Shown here: one piece after another, positions 1 through 10,728 of the stretch
Layout: each line of letters starts with the position of its first letter
How positions within the stretch are numbered: position 1 is the stretch's first letter
Source of the DNA: Bacillota bacterium
GTDB taxonomy: Bacteria; Bacillota_I; Bacilli_A; Izemoplasmatales; UBA1188
DNA length: 64,000 nucleotides
NCBI GenBank assembly: GCA_023410715.1
Contig: JAEYPN010000025.1
Location: forward strand, 1 to 64,000
Direction of reading: 5' to 3'
Program-made: the position numbers and the translations under genes
The notes under the pieces: generated by a model
What the model was told of the DNA's origin: nothing
Database searches by the model: none
The model's input: the letters and a program-made list of their open reading frames with translations, nothing else

Positions 1-1
1 C

Positions 2-77
<76 letters not shown>

Positions 78-78
78 A

Positions 79-154
79 TGGTGGGGAATAACGGGCTCGA
101 ACCGCTGACCCTCTGCTTGTAAGGCAGATGCTCTCCCAACTGAGCTAATTCCCC
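79..154 (-). tRNA. tRNA-Val (anticodon TAC)
   Basis: This is a 76-nt cloverleaf on the minus strand with acceptor stem GGGGAAT/ATTCCCC, D-arm TAGCTCAGTTGGGAGAGC, T-arm with GGTTCGAGCC and an encoded CCA. The anticodon is TAC (valine). It is the first tRNA behind the promoter at 231-259 and is separated from tRNA-Thr by a single base. Confidence 0.97.
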
Positions 155-230
155 ATTAAAAAGGCATAAATCTATGGAAAGTTTATTTTAAACTATAATG
201 GTTTCTATATAAATCATATAGTTTAGTATT

Positions 231-259
231 ATTATATATTATTGTTTTTATTATGTCAA
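231..259 (-). promoter_or_regulatory. Consensus sigma-A promoter of the tRNA-Val/tRNA-Thr transcript
   Basis: On the minus strand there is a perfect -35 TTGACA (254-259), a 17-nt spacer and a perfect -10 TATAAT (231-236). Transcription would start near 224, giving a leader of about 70 nt before tRNA-Val. This is the best consensus promoter seen in the window, as expected for stable RNA. Confidence 0.85.
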
Positions 260-444
260 TTATTCTTTTTTCTAAATTTTTATTAACCCTGGTTTTAGTA
301 AAAACAACTAAGCTTAACTTTACTAGTATTTATAGCGCTCTTTTTATATTAAATAAATCTTTGTATAAAAATAATGATTTATGGATTAGTCTAGTTATTA
401 TTATACTCTGAAACTAGTAGAAATGTATTACCTAAAAAAGTAAC

Positions 445-642
445 TTAACAGCTTTGTTCAGCTTTAATGTCTATTTTATTGACTAAATAAATTTTAAATC
501 CACAATTTATAATATAGTTCATAAAAATACACTTACCACCACATAAATATCCATCTTTTTTAATAACTCTTTCGCATTTATTAACCAAAAACTCATAATT
601 ATCGCAACAATCCAGCCCACATATAGTTATTATAATATTATT
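445..642 (-). pseudogene. Short cysteine-rich open frame without start codon, probable gene remnant
   Basis: The minus strand is open for about 65 codons between TAG (643-645) and TAA (445-447). The translation looks protein-like and Cys-rich: ICGLDCCDNYEF, then KKDGYLCGGKC, then IINCGF, ending EQSC. No ATG, GTG or TTG lies near the beginning; the only Met is internal and no Shine-Dalgarno is visible. It lies just after the AlkD gene on the same strand. The composition suggests the 3' part of a gene whose start has been lost. I do not recognise the family. A rare ATT start (634-636) is the alternative. Confidence 0.35.
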
Positions 643-655
643 CTATATTTTTTAT

Positions 656-1369
656 CTATTTTATTTTATATGATAATAAAAAGTCTTTTTCTTCTTTGGA
701 TAATCTGTTACTTTCTCTACACTTCTGAATTGCTTTATTAATGATTTTTTTATTAAGAGAATTACTTGTTATAAATGCTAGTGTTTCGTCTTTATAAAGG
801 ATAATACATTCACTTAATAACCATCCAGCCATCATAATAACATAGTATTCATTTTCATCCTTAAAATCTATTATTGAATCTAAAATAGTCTGTAAAGATT
901 CTTTTTCTTTTACAAACTGAAACAGAATAAATAAGCTTAATCTTCTAACCATTACTCTATCATCTTTACGAAATTTTCTTGATAAATTTAAGTATACTTC
1001 CTTTTTTTCATAAATTAATGGAAAATGTAATAAATCACAGTGGGCCCAGCAATTCATAAAATTAAGATATTTATTTAAATATATTAAAAACGTATCCAGC
1101 GAATTTAGCTTAGAAATAATTGAACCATAAATGGCAATTGTTTCATAATAATCAGTAATTTCTAAGTCTAAATATGAAAGGTAATTGCCCTTCATAATTT
1201 CATTAACCACATTTACTATGTCTTTTGTAAGCATAGCTAAAACAGGTGACTCAGTCTGCAAAATATTTTTTGCCCACTCTTTTTTTTCTTCCCTACCAAA
1301 AGTCTTTAAATACTCTAAAAATAAGCTTCGATCTTCTTTTTCCCATTCATTTTTGTTAAGTATCATCAT
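656..1369 (-). CDS. DNA alkylation repair protein, AlkD family
   Basis: This 237-residue, HEAT-like all-helical protein resembles AlkD, the DNA glycosylase that removes bulky or positively charged alkylated purines without base flipping. W108 and D112 (within NCWAHCD) have the spacing of the catalytic Trp109/Asp113 pair of Bacillus cereus AlkD. W183 in MAGWLLSEC matches the third aromatic position. The typical block VRRLSLFILFQFVKEKE and the C-terminal KAIQKCRES are also present. Length is normal for the family. Two Met codons begin the frame, and AAGGAAG lies 5 nt before the first. It is monocistronic with no strong terminator behind it. The family call is solid; activity is inferred. Confidence 0.85.
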   Translation of the reverse strand: MMILNKNEWEKEDRSLFLEYLKTFGREEKKEWAKNILQTESPVLAMLTKDIVNVVNEIMKGNYLSYLDLEITDYYETIAIYGSIISKLNSLDTFLIYLNKYLNFMNCWAHCDLLHFPLIYEKKEVYLNLSRKFRKDDRVMVRRLSLFILFQFVKEKESLQTILDSIIDFKDENEYYVIMMAGWLLSECIILYKDETLAFITSNSLNKKIINKAIQKCRESNRLSKEEKDFLLSYKIK

Positions 1370-1701
1370 TATTTCTTCCTTATATTTATTATCGTATTAA
1401 TTTATTTATTGTCTCTCAATAATTATTGCTCTTCTTTTTATAATAATCTAACTGTTAGGAAATATTTCTTTCATAATTATTTAATAATAACTTTAATTTA
1501 GACATATTTAAAGCATAAAACTTATAGTCATATCTTGATTTAATTATTTATTTAGAATTTCTTACTGTTTAACCTAAATTTATGATTAAATTATAGCATA
1601 TTTTTTTATTTAATTAAGAAGATTGTATAGATTTTATCATTTTTTACTTTAAATTATTATATTAGTTCTTTTCTTTTTTTACAAGAATTTAAAAATATAA
1701 A
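1370..1701. other. Intergenic AT-rich stretch, no gene seen
   Basis: About 330 bases of very AT-rich DNA lie between the AlkD start and the terminator of the large LRR gene. I see no coding frame, RNA gene or clear repeat. Presumably it holds the AlkD promoter, but no convincing -35/-10 pair was found. Confidence 0.5.
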
Positions 1702-1722
1702 AAGCCCCTTAATAAGAGGCTT
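1697..1722 (-). terminator. Rho-independent terminator of the LRR lipoprotein gene
   Basis: On the minus strand, AAGCCTCTT pairs with AAGGGGCTT (one T-G wobble) around a 3-nt loop, followed by TTTTTATATTTTT. It begins about 27 bases after the stop codon of the LRR gene. Confidence 0.8.
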
Positions 1723-1749
1723 AATTATATTTAACTATCTAAATAATTT

Positions 1750-4700
1750 CTAATAACCATAAATAACATTTGCATAATTTATCCATACATTAGAATTTTT
1801 ATATGTATATAAACTAGCTTTTGGAACATAAATTGAAAATGAAGTGCTTTTATAAAGCCCATTTTGATTTAATAATGGAGGCGTTGAATCACCAATTGTT
1901 AGTTTAAAGTTTATGCAATTATAGAATGCATCTTCATCTATTTGTGAAATACCATTTAAAACAATTTCGCTAAGCATTGTACAATTATAGAAAGTTCCAT
2001 AACTAATAATACCGCCGTTTACCGTTATCTTTTTTAAATTGCCTGGAAGATAGCGTGTGGCAATTAAAGCTCCTGATTTCTGTTGAATCTGAACACCGCC
2101 ATTAAAATAGCTTGAGCTAAATAATATGCCTAAAACTTGGCCTGTTGTTTTATTTTTTCCTATAAAAGGTAATGTCAATTCAGTCAGATTTTCGCAACTA
2201 CTAAAGATACCTTCTTTAATTGATGTTACTGAAGAAGGAATTGTTATTGAAAGTAAATTTGAACAATTCATAAAAGCATATTCATCAATTGTTGTTAAAG
2301 TCAATGGCATATAGATGTCAATTAGATTTTTACTACCTTTAAAGCCATATTTGCTAATAGTTGTAACGCCATCTGGAATTACATAGTAGGTATTCTCTTT
2401 GGCTACTGGATAATAAACTAATATAGTTCCTGTTTTATCATATAGTACTCCGTCTATACTACTAAAATTATTATTATTTTCAGATACAACAATTTCTTTT
2501 ATACTCTGGTAATCTCTTAATGCATAGTCTTCAATTGTTGCTACAGAAGCAGGAATTTCAATTTTTGTAATTTTATTATTAAATGCAAAATTGCCAATAA
2601 TAGTTACAGTAGAAGGAATAACTATTTCAATAAGATTACCTGTATATTGAATAAGTTTATTATTTTGAATTGCAAACCCACTAGTATTAATAATAGTTTT
2701 AGAGTAGATTAATGACGAATATGAAATAAATCCAACTGCAGCTTTATAAGTACTTAATTGCGTTGAAGGAACATAAAAATAACGACCTGAAGAATTGTTT
2801 ACAAAAACATTTAAACCTAGTGCCGGTGGAGTTGTTGAATTAAAAATCACGCTAGCAAGATTAGTACAATAACTAAATGCTTGCTCTTTAATTTCAGTTA
2901 CACCTGAAGGAATGTTAATTGATGCTAAACTACTACAATTAGTAAAAGCATATTTATTAATAATTGTAACACTTAGAGGAAAAACAATTTCACCTAAATT
3001 AATACAATCCGCAAAAGCATAATCGCTTATTTCTTTAACGCCTGATGGAATATTAATTGTTTTTAAATTATTGCATCCACTAAAGGCATAAGTTTTAATA
3101 TTTGTAATATTACTTAGATTTATTTCTTCAATCATTTTACAATTAGAAAAAGCTCCATAATTAATGATTCCACCTGTAACTATTACCTTTTTTAGTCCAC
3201 TTGGTATGTAATATGTAACACTACCTGATGCATCATATTGTTGTGTAATCTTAGTTGACAAGGAATTAGATGATGTACCAAAAATATAACCAAATAATGC
3301 ATCTGAACCTGTTGAGTCGACTTCTCTTCCAACAAATGGTAGCGTTATTTGATTTAGGCTTTCACAACCACTAAAGGCGTGAGTATCAATAGTTTTTACT
3401 GTTGATGGAACGCTAATAATTTCCAAGCTCGAACATCCTGAAAAAGCGTAACTTCCAATTTTTTCAAGCTGACTTTCTTCTTCAAAGATTACACTAATTA
3501 ATGTATTACAATCTTTAAAAGCATAATCTTTAATTAATGTTACTGAAGCAGGTATGATCACACTATTAATATTATTATCAAAAGCATATTCACCAATTAC
3601 ACTTACATTATCAGGAATTCTAATATCCTTGTTAGTTCCTTGATATTGAATTAGAACATTATCTTTAATAGCAAATCCATTTTCATTAATTATTTCTTCA
3701 GGATACATATTAGTTAAATTTTTCCAAACATTAGCTTCTAAATAAACCTCAAAGCTTGATGAAGGTACAAAAAAATTAACATCTAAATCAGTCCTAAAAG
3801 AATCATTTGCTATTGTTGGTGGTGTTTGTGATTTTACAAAAATACTTTTTAAATTAATGCATGCTGAGAAGGCTCTAGAATCAATGTTTGTTACACTCTC
3901 AGGAATAACAATTGATTCGATGCTCATGCAGTTATAGAATGCTTGATATCCAATTGTACTTAGGTTGCTTCCATTAGCAAAAATTACGTTTTTTAAATTA
4001 TTACAGTTGGAAAATGCATCTCTACCAATTGCTGTTACGCTGCTTGGAATTACAATTTCTGTTAAATTAATACATTTATAGAAAGCTAAATCACCAATTA
4101 AAACAAGACTACTATTTTCTAAAAAATTAATACTTTTAAGCTCAGTACAATCATAAAAAGCATAATTTTCAATTTCTATAACCGAAGATGGAATTATTAC
4201 TGTTTTAATTTCTTTCTTAAAAGCGTATGCACCAATTTTTATAACATTATTAGGAATAATAACATCTGTCAAATCCCCAAAATACGAGATAAGTGTTCCA
4301 TTTTCAATTGCAAAGTTATTCTCATCAATAATATCTTGCGCATAAATAATATTTGCATATCTAATCCATCCAGCTGAAACTTTATATTGCATTAAACTTT
4401 CACTAGGAACATAAATATACATTCCTTTTGTTTCAAATAAAAATGCATCAGACATTGTTGGTGGGGTAGTTTTATTTATATAGACATTAATAAGGTTGTG
4501 ACAATTAGAAAACGCAGAGCTACCAATTTTACTAGTAGATTCTGGTATTATAACTTTTTCTAACCCTGTACAGTTATAGAAAGCATAATTGCCAATACTT
4601 ATAATATTATCAAATTTGATATTTTTTATCATATCACAATTGTAGAATGCCCCGTATTTAAGCTCTTTTCCTGTTATTTCAACTTCCTCAAGTCCTTTTG

Positions 4701-7700
4701 GAACGTAATATGTAACACCTGAATTAAAGGTGTAATATTGTAAAGTACTTTGACTATTACTGTAAGAATTTGTACCAAACAAATAACCAAATAACGCATT
4801 AGTTCCCTCAGCATCAACTGACTCACCAACAAAAGGCAATTCAAGTTTTCTTAAATTACTACAACCTTCAAGAATATTACTACCTATTTTTTTCACATTT
4901 TGTGGTATTGTTAATGAGGATAATTTACTACAGTATGCAAAAGCATAACTACCTATATATTCAATTTCAATATCTATAGGAAATTTAACTATGGATAAAT
5001 TAGTACAACCATAAAATGCATTTTTCATAATGAATCTTAATTCTTTTGGTATTGTTACTGAGGTAAGTTCATTGCAATTTTTAAAGGCTGAATAATATAT
5101 TCCAATTGTGTCCTCTTCTAATACAGCTTCACTAATTTCTTTATCAACTGTTCCAAAAAGCCATTTACCTAAATATTTTAGATTACCATTATAGATTTCA
5201 TATATAATTTTCGAACAATTATTAAAGGCGTCATCAGCGATGTCTATAACGCTATCTGGTAAATTAATTACTTCTAAATTCTTACAATTATAAAATGCAA
5301 GTTTACCAATAGTTGTTAAAATACTATCTTCTTCAATTATAACTATAGCTAGGCTTGTTGCACCATAGAAAGTATTATTCTTTATTTCTCTAATACCATT
5401 AGAAATATTAATTGATGTTAAACCACTACAACCATAAAAGGCGCTCTCTTTAATGTCTATTAAACTTTTTGGAAGGTTAACATTAACTAGGCTTGAACAA
5501 TTTTGAAAAGCTGATTCACCAATACTAGTAAGTTCACTATTTTCTTCAAATTCTACTGACATAAGCTTACTACAGTTGGCAAACGCAAATTTACCAATGG
5601 TTAAAACGGTCTCAGGAATTATTATTGATAATAAATTGTTTGCATTATAGAAGGCATAATCGTTAATAATAGTAATTTCTTCTGGAATTGAAATTGTTGT
5701 TAAATTATTGCAGTTATAAAAGGCCCCATAGCCTATTGATGCACCATTTATTGTAACAGTTTTTAAACTAGTAGGAATATAGTATATTACTTTACCACCA
5801 TTTGTATAATATTGTTCCGTAGCTGTGCTTCCCGTATAATTTGTTATGCCAAAAATATAACCAAATAAAGATTTTTCATTAGTAGCATTTATACTTTCAC
5901 CGATAAAAGGAAGAGTTATTTTTTCTAGACTTGAACATCCAACAAATGCACCTTTTTCAATTTTTTTAACGCCATTAAAAACATAAATTGATTTGATGTT
6001 GTTACAGTCATAAAAGGCATTCGTTACAATATTTTCACTAATTATTCTGACCATACTTAATGATTTAGGCACATATGTAGCATTTTCTGTGTATGTTGAT
6101 GCTCCAAAAATGTGACCTAAATAATTATAAGATCCACTTCTAGTTGCACCTATAAAAGTAAGAGTTATTTCTGTTAAGCCTTTACAACCATAAAACGCAC
6201 CCTTACCAATATAAGTAATACTTTCAGGAATTGTAATACTTGTTATATTAATACATTGTGAAAAAGCATTATTATAAATACCAATGGTGTTTTCTTTAAA
6301 TTTTACTTCATTTAATGTAGTATCAACCGTATCAATTAACCAATTGCCTAAATATTTTAAATTCTCATTATATATTTCATATTTTAATGAATTACAACCA
6401 TAAAAAGCGTCTGTACCTATAGAAGTTACGCTTTGTGGTACATTTAGATTAGTTAATTTTGAACAATTATAAAATGCTTTATCTGCAATACTAATAATGT
6501 TTTGTGGAAGATTAATAGTTATTAAATTATCACAATTAGAAAATGCACCATAATTAATTGTTCCACCAGTAATTGTAACTGTGGTTAAACTTTCAGGAAT
6601 ATAGTATGTTAAAGTATTACTATCTTTATAATATTGATTAGTGGCTACACTTCCCGCATATGAACTATACCCAAAGATATAACCAAATAATGCCTTTTCC
6701 TCTTTACCATCTTTACTAGTTCCTATAAAAGGTAATGTGATCTCTTTTAATTTTCCACAATCTCTAAAGGCTTCAAGGCCAATGCTTGTAACGGTAGAAG
6801 GAATTACTACTGATGTTAAATTTGTTATTCCTAAAAAAGCTGATTCAGGAATATATGTTCCACCAGTGATGATTACTCTAGTTACGCTAGTTACCGTAAT
6901 AGCATTAAACAATTCCCTGACTTTTTTATCTAAAAATGGTAATGTAATGCTTTCTATATTGCTACATGAATAGAAAATGTTGTAACCAATCTTGGTAATA
7001 CTATTTGGTAATACAATTTCTTTAATATTTTTACAATAGGCAAAAGCATAATCGTCAATTTCATTTACTCCATATAGAACGATATTTTCAACGTTAGTAC
7101 AATTAAAGAATGATCCGTAATTAATTTTTCCGCCTGTGATCCTTACTGTTTTTAAATATGATGGCAAATAATACGTTGCATAATAATTTTGTGAATATGC
7201 TGGATCATAATAATAAAATTGTTTAGCGGCATAACTATTTTCATAACTATTTGTTCCAAAAATATAACCAAATAATGAGCTATTTTTAGATGAACTGCCA
7301 CCACTTCCTACAAAAGGAAGAGTGATTTCTATTAATCCGCTACAGCCTCCAAAAACTGAATCACCTATGCTTATAACACTATTTGGAACAGTAAATATTG
7401 TTAAGCTTCTACAATTCATAAATGCATAAGCATCAATTTTTTTTAAACCTTCATTTAATATAATTGAATTCAACATTTCGCAGCCATAAAATGCATAAGC
7501 ACCTATTTCTTTTAAACTGCTAGGCATGCTTATTAATGCTAAATTTATACACTCAAAAAATGCTGATTCACCAATATTTACTAAAGTATTAGGAAGAATT
7601 ATAGAGTTAAGGTTAGTATTATTCTTAAAAGCAAAACTACCTATTTCTAAAACCCCTAAAGGCATTTCATAAGAACCTGTTTTTCCTAATGGATAGCAAA

Positions 7701-9975
7701 GTAAAATTGTTTTAGATTTATCAAATAATACACCATCAATATCGGTATATTTTTGATTTTTAATATCAACGTTTAAGTACTTTAAATTAGTAGTACCTTT
7801 AAATGTAAAATCATTAATTTCTTCAACTGATTCAGGAATATTAATAGTTTCTAAACTTAAACAGTTAGAAAAGCATCCATATTTAAAATCTCCGCCTGTC
7901 ACAGTCACTGTCTTTAAACTATTAGGTAAATAATAAACATTATAATTATCATATGTATAATTTTGTTTAGCAGAATAACTACCTTCATAATATTTATTAC
8001 CAAAAACATAACCAAATAATGAGTGTTCATTTGTTGCATCTATACTTTCGCCAACAAATGGCATAGTAATTTCTGTTAAGTTTTTACAACCGTTAAATGT
8101 CCCAAATTCAATAATTTCTATTGAATTAGGAATATAAATACTTGTTAGATTTACGCAGTTGCTGAAGGCGTATTTACCAATGAATTTGATTGTTGAAGGC
8201 AAATTAATGCTACTAAAACTACAATCTGAAAATCCATATTCTAAAATACCAACAACTGGTTTTCCACAATAAAACTCTGGAATAATAATGTTTTGTTCTT
8301 GTTGTGTTCCCTTTGATACATAATATCCATCGTCATAAAGTTCATAATGAAGACCAAAAGTTGCTTCATCACTACTTAACCAACTGGCATAAAATACTTT
8401 ATTTCCTGAACTGTTTTTTGGAATTGAAAAATATAGTTCTCCTTCAAAATCAGGATTATCATACCAACCAACAAAAGTGTTTTCAAGTTTAATTGGATCT
8501 TTCAACACCACTTCATCCTCAACAGTATAAAAGTTAGGATTTTCTGGATTATTTATTCCTCCATTAAGATGATAAGTAATAGAATATTTTTTTATATCCC
8601 AGCGAGCTTCTAAAATAACATCATGTGCTGGCATCTTAAACGTATACTCTTTATCTGTTGAAATACAGATATCACCATTAAACCAACCAATAAAGCTGTA
8701 TTCATCTTTTAAAATAGGATTATCTGTCGTCACCGCCTTAACAGTAACTAGAGAATCATAGTCATACATTCCTTCAGTTTGTTGATCAAAAATACTTATT
8801 ATTCCAGCTTGATTATTATTTTTTGTAATTGAAACCATATTAATATTTGGTTTATATATTGCTTTAAGTGTCGCATTTTCATTTACATTCCAAAGTAATA
8901 AACTGACGCCATAATTATCAGTATATTGAACATCATTTAAATACCATCCTAAAAATACATATCCTTGCTTATTAGGAACTGGTAATTCAAATGAACTATT
9001 ATATAAAATGGATTTTTCTAAATAACTTATATTTCCTCCATCAGGATCTAGAGTAATATTGTATTTATCTGGCATAGGATATATTTTTACTTTTAATCCG
9101 TCTTGAGCCATAAATCTCAATGGGTCATCAATTGTTTTATAAGTGTTATCATCTAAATATGCCCATTTATAACTTGAATATCCTACACTTGGTTTATAAT
9201 CAAAATCAGGAACACTTAAAGATTTATTTGTTAAATAGTGATGAGTAATTAAAAATTTACCATTTTGATCATAATAAGATACTAAAAAAGTACTTTTTCT
9301 TTCAATCACTAATTTAATACTTTTTGACTCTTCTGGCAAGAAAACATAGTATACTTTTCTTTGACCTAAATTAATACTTAAGACTGTGTCCGATATCTGG
9401 TTTTTTCCTTCTTTATCTTCACAAAGATCCCATCTTTTTGATGATTTTATATAATCTGATAATTTTATAGAATTAGTATTATAAGGAACTCTTAAATACA
9501 ATTCTTCTGTAAAGGTAGAAATGTCTGTCTTTTTTACCATTCCGTTAGAAATAGATAAATGGGAAAGACTATATGTTTTATTTTCTTCAGCAAAATAGTC
9601 CTTTTTATCTACATAGAAAGGTTGATCATCGCCACTTCCTATAGCTCCATCCTTTTTATAAATAGTTGTAGTTCCAAGCAAGGTGAAAGTAAGAACACCA
9701 TTTTTAATTGTCCCACTCATAAGTTCTTCTTCTTCACCAAGAAGTTCAGAATAAAGGGTTATTTTTTCTTTTTTGACCTCGTATCTACCCTCAACTCCAT
9801 TGTTGTCAATCCATCTGTTCTTATTTTGTAGTTCAAACCACGATTCTTCTATTTTTGTTAGGCCTTCATATTCATAATATTTTCCCTTAATACCTCCGCC
9901 TTTTTTACAAGCAGAAAAAGAAAGTATTAGTCCAAAAACAATAAAAAAATAAAAGATTTTTTTCATGCTTTTCAT
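1750..9975 (-). CDS. Giant BspA-like leucine-rich-repeat surface lipoprotein
   Basis: This is a 2741-residue lipoprotein. Its signal peptide ends in the lipobox FSAC (Cys23), so it should be anchored in the outer face of the membrane. An N-terminal domain is followed by InlB B-type (Listeria-Bacteroides) repeats, roughly residues 300-530, with FLGWY, FIGWF and FVGWY signatures. From about residue 545 to the end come BspA/TpLRR-type (LRR_5) repeats of the form SIGxxAFxxCxxLxxIxIPxSV. Nine copies of a variant insert recur, most with LFGYIFG and a GLKTV-TGG-YGAF return. Four TPP...YVPxxxLxxYK modules occur in the C-terminal half, and the last one forms the C-terminus. There is no LPXTG sorting signal. 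AAGGAGATT stands 9 nt before the chosen ATG. Related proteins mediate adhesion or protein binding; the ligand here is unknown. Confidence 0.93.
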   Translation of the reverse strand: MKSMKKIFYFFIVFGLILSFSACKKGGGIKGKYYEYEGLTKIEESWFELQNKNRWIDNNGVEGRYEVKKEKITLYSELLGEEEELMSGTIKNGVLTFTLLGTTTIYKKDGAIGSGDDQPFYVDKKDYFAEENKTYSLSHLSISNGMVKKTDISTFTEELYLRVPYNTNSIKLSDYIKSSKRWDLCEDKEGKNQISDTVLSINLGQRKVYYVFLPEESKSIKLVIERKSTFLVSYYDQNGKFLITHHYLTNKSLSVPDFDYKPSVGYSSYKWAYLDDNTYKTIDDPLRFMAQDGLKVKIYPMPDKYNITLDPDGGNISYLEKSILYNSSFELPVPNKQGYVFLGWYLNDVQYTDNYGVSLLLWNVNENATLKAIYKPNINMVSITKNNNQAGIISIFDQQTEGMYDYDSLVTVKAVTTDNPILKDEYSFIGWFNGDICISTDKEYTFKMPAHDVILEARWDIKKYSITYHLNGGINNPENPNFYTVEDEVVLKDPIKLENTFVGWYDNPDFEGELYFSIPKNSSGNKVFYASWLSSDEATFGLHYELYDDGYYVSKGTQQEQNIIIPEFYCGKPVVGILEYGFSDCSFSSINLPSTIKFIGKYAFSNCVNLTSIYIPNSIEIIEFGTFNGCKNLTEITMPFVGESIDATNEHSLFGYVFGNKYYEGSYSAKQNYTYDNYNVYYLPNSLKTVTVTGGDFKYGCFSNCLSLETINIPESVEEINDFTFKGTTNLKYLNVDIKNQKYTDIDGVLFDKSKTILLCYPLGKTGSYEMPLGVLEIGSFAFKNNTNLNSIILPNTLVNIGESAFFECINLALISMPSSLKEIGAYAFYGCEMLNSIILNEGLKKIDAYAFMNCRSLTIFTVPNSVISIGDSVFGGCSGLIEITLPFVGSGGSSSKNSSLFGYIFGTNSYENSYAAKQFYYYDPAYSQNYYATYYLPSYLKTVRITGGKINYGSFFNCTNVENIVLYGVNEIDDYAFAYCKNIKEIVLPNSITKIGYNIFYSCSNIESITLPFLDKKVRELFNAITVTSVTRVIITGGTYIPESAFLGITNLTSVVIPSTVTSIGLEAFRDCGKLKEITLPFIGTSKDGKEEKALFGYIFGYSSYAGSVATNQYYKDSNTLTYYIPESLTTVTITGGTINYGAFSNCDNLITINLPQNIISIADKAFYNCSKLTNLNVPQSVTSIGTDAFYGCNSLKYEIYNENLKYLGNWLIDTVDTTLNEVKFKENTIGIYNNAFSQCINITSITIPESITYIGKGAFYGCKGLTEITLTFIGATRSGSYNYLGHIFGASTYTENATYVPKSLSMVRIISENIVTNAFYDCNNIKSIYVFNGVKKIEKGAFVGCSSLEKITLPFIGESINATNEKSLFGYIFGITNYTGSTATEQYYTNGGKVIYYIPTSLKTVTINGASIGYGAFYNCNNLTTISIPEEITIINDYAFYNANNLLSIIIPETVLTIGKFAFANCSKLMSVEFEENSELTSIGESAFQNCSSLVNVNLPKSLIDIKESAFYGCSGLTSINISNGIREIKNNTFYGATSLAIVIIEEDSILTTIGKLAFYNCKNLEVINLPDSVIDIADDAFNNCSKIIYEIYNGNLKYLGKWLFGTVDKEISEAVLEEDTIGIYYSAFKNCNELTSVTIPKELRFIMKNAFYGCTNLSIVKFPIDIEIEYIGSYAFAYCSKLSSLTIPQNVKKIGSNILEGCSNLRKLELPFVGESVDAEGTNALFGYLFGTNSYSNSQSTLQYYTFNSGVTYYVPKGLEEVEITGKELKYGAFYNCDMIKNIKFDNIISIGNYAFYNCTGLEKVIIPESTSKIGSSAFSNCHNLINVYINKTTPPTMSDAFLFETKGMYIYVPSESLMQYKVSAGWIRYANIIYAQDIIDENNFAIENGTLISYFGDLTDVIIPNNVIKIGAYAFKKEIKTVIIPSSVIEIENYAFYDCTELKSINFLENSSLVLIGDLAFYKCINLTEIVIPSSVTAIGRDAFSNCNNLKNVIFANGSNLSTIGYQAFYNCMSIESIVIPESVTNIDSRAFSACINLKSIFVKSQTPPTIANDSFRTDLDVNFFVPSSSFEVYLEANVWKNLTNMYPEEIINENGFAIKDNVLIQYQGTNKDIRIPDNVSVIGEYAFDNNINSVIIPASVTLIKDYAFKDCNTLISVIFEEESQLEKIGSYAFSGCSSLEIISVPSTVKTIDTHAFSGCESLNQITLPFVGREVDSTGSDALFGYIFGTSSNSLSTKITQQYDASGSVTYYIPSGLKKVIVTGGIINYGAFSNCKMIEEINLSNITNIKTYAFSGCNNLKTINIPSGVKEISDYAFADCINLGEIVFPLSVTIINKYAFTNCSSLASINIPSGVTEIKEQAFSYCTNLASVIFNSTTPPALGLNVFVNNSSGRYFYVPSTQLSTYKAAVGFISYSSLIYSKTIINTSGFAIQNNKLIQYTGNLIEIVIPSTVTIIGNFAFNNKITKIEIPASVATIEDYALRDYQSIKEIVVSENNNNFSSIDGVLYDKTGTILVYYPVAKENTYYVIPDGVTTISKYGFKGSKNLIDIYMPLTLTTIDEYAFMNCSNLLSITIPSSVTSIKEGIFSSCENLTELTLPFIGKNKTTGQVLGILFSSSYFNGGVQIQQKSGALIATRYLPGNLKKITVNGGIISYGTFYNCTMLSEIVLNGISQIDEDAFYNCINFKLTIGDSTPPLLNQNGLYKSTSFSIYVPKASLYTYKNSNVWINYANVIYGY

Positions 9976-10022
9976 AATTTAAATCTCCTTTTTATAGAAT
10001 TCGAAAACAGTAACCATTGTTG

Positions 10023-10031
10023 ATTATATCA
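10023..10031 (-). promoter_or_regulatory. Extended -10 promoter of the LRR lipoprotein gene
   Basis: The minus strand carries TGATATAAT about 48 nt before the start codon, an extended -10 element (TGn-TATAAT). The -35 region is weak (TTTATA at 17 nt). The same extended -10 sequence appears before other genes in this window, at 37896 and 37140. Confidence 0.5.
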
Positions 10032-10728
10032 TAATAATAAAAACATATAAAGTAAATATTTGAATTTAAACTTTTGAATTTAAAAAACAATAAAAAAATT
10101 ACCAATTATCGTTAAAAAAATGACATTCTATTTATTGTTTCTTCATTAATTTAATGTTTTTTAATAATTTATCAAGTAAAAAAGCAGTAAAAATATTTAC
10201 ATTTTTTAGATGCTTTTCTATTTATTTTATTTAAATTTTAATTATTATAATTAATTAAATAATTAACCAAGTATAAATTTTTTAAAAAAATCTTGTTTCT
10301 AAAAAGTTTGTAAATAGCAGAGCTGGGGGCTCAGAAAAAAATTGCTAATAGAGCACCTTGTAAGATTACATCACCACCAGTTGCATCAACTGCTAAAGGT
10401 ATTGCACAGTTGCTTTAAAAATATAGGATACTATAACAAATAGTCTTTCTTCCCTATTTAAGTCACTTTTAATCACTAAAATAAGTACATTTAAATTGCT
10501 AAAATAAAACTTGTTAAAACAAAAATAAGACACTCAAACCATGGTCATAACTCTACTTTGATATTTATCTTTTGACCAACTAAAACAAAAAAACTCTTGA
10601 AGTAGTCATACTTTAAAAAATCTTTTTAATAGTCTTTTACAAAGGCTTGATTTTTTCTTTTATTACAAAATAATTATTAGTAAATCTTTATTAATTTTAT
10701 ATAAATTGATACCAATAAAATATTAATT
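10032..10728. other. Long intergenic region with a short coding-like island
   Basis: About 700 bases of AT-rich DNA contain no intact gene. A more GC-rich patch at roughly 10318-10420 stands out; both strands of it read as short protein-like segments (minus strand AVDATGGDVILQG, about 27 codons between stops). It may be the last trace of a decayed gene. Nothing else was recognised. Confidence 0.4.

Noticed and set aside
9559..9831. 90-codon plus-strand frame
   Set aside because: Antisense shadow of the LRR lipoprotein N-terminal region, without a ribosome-binding site.
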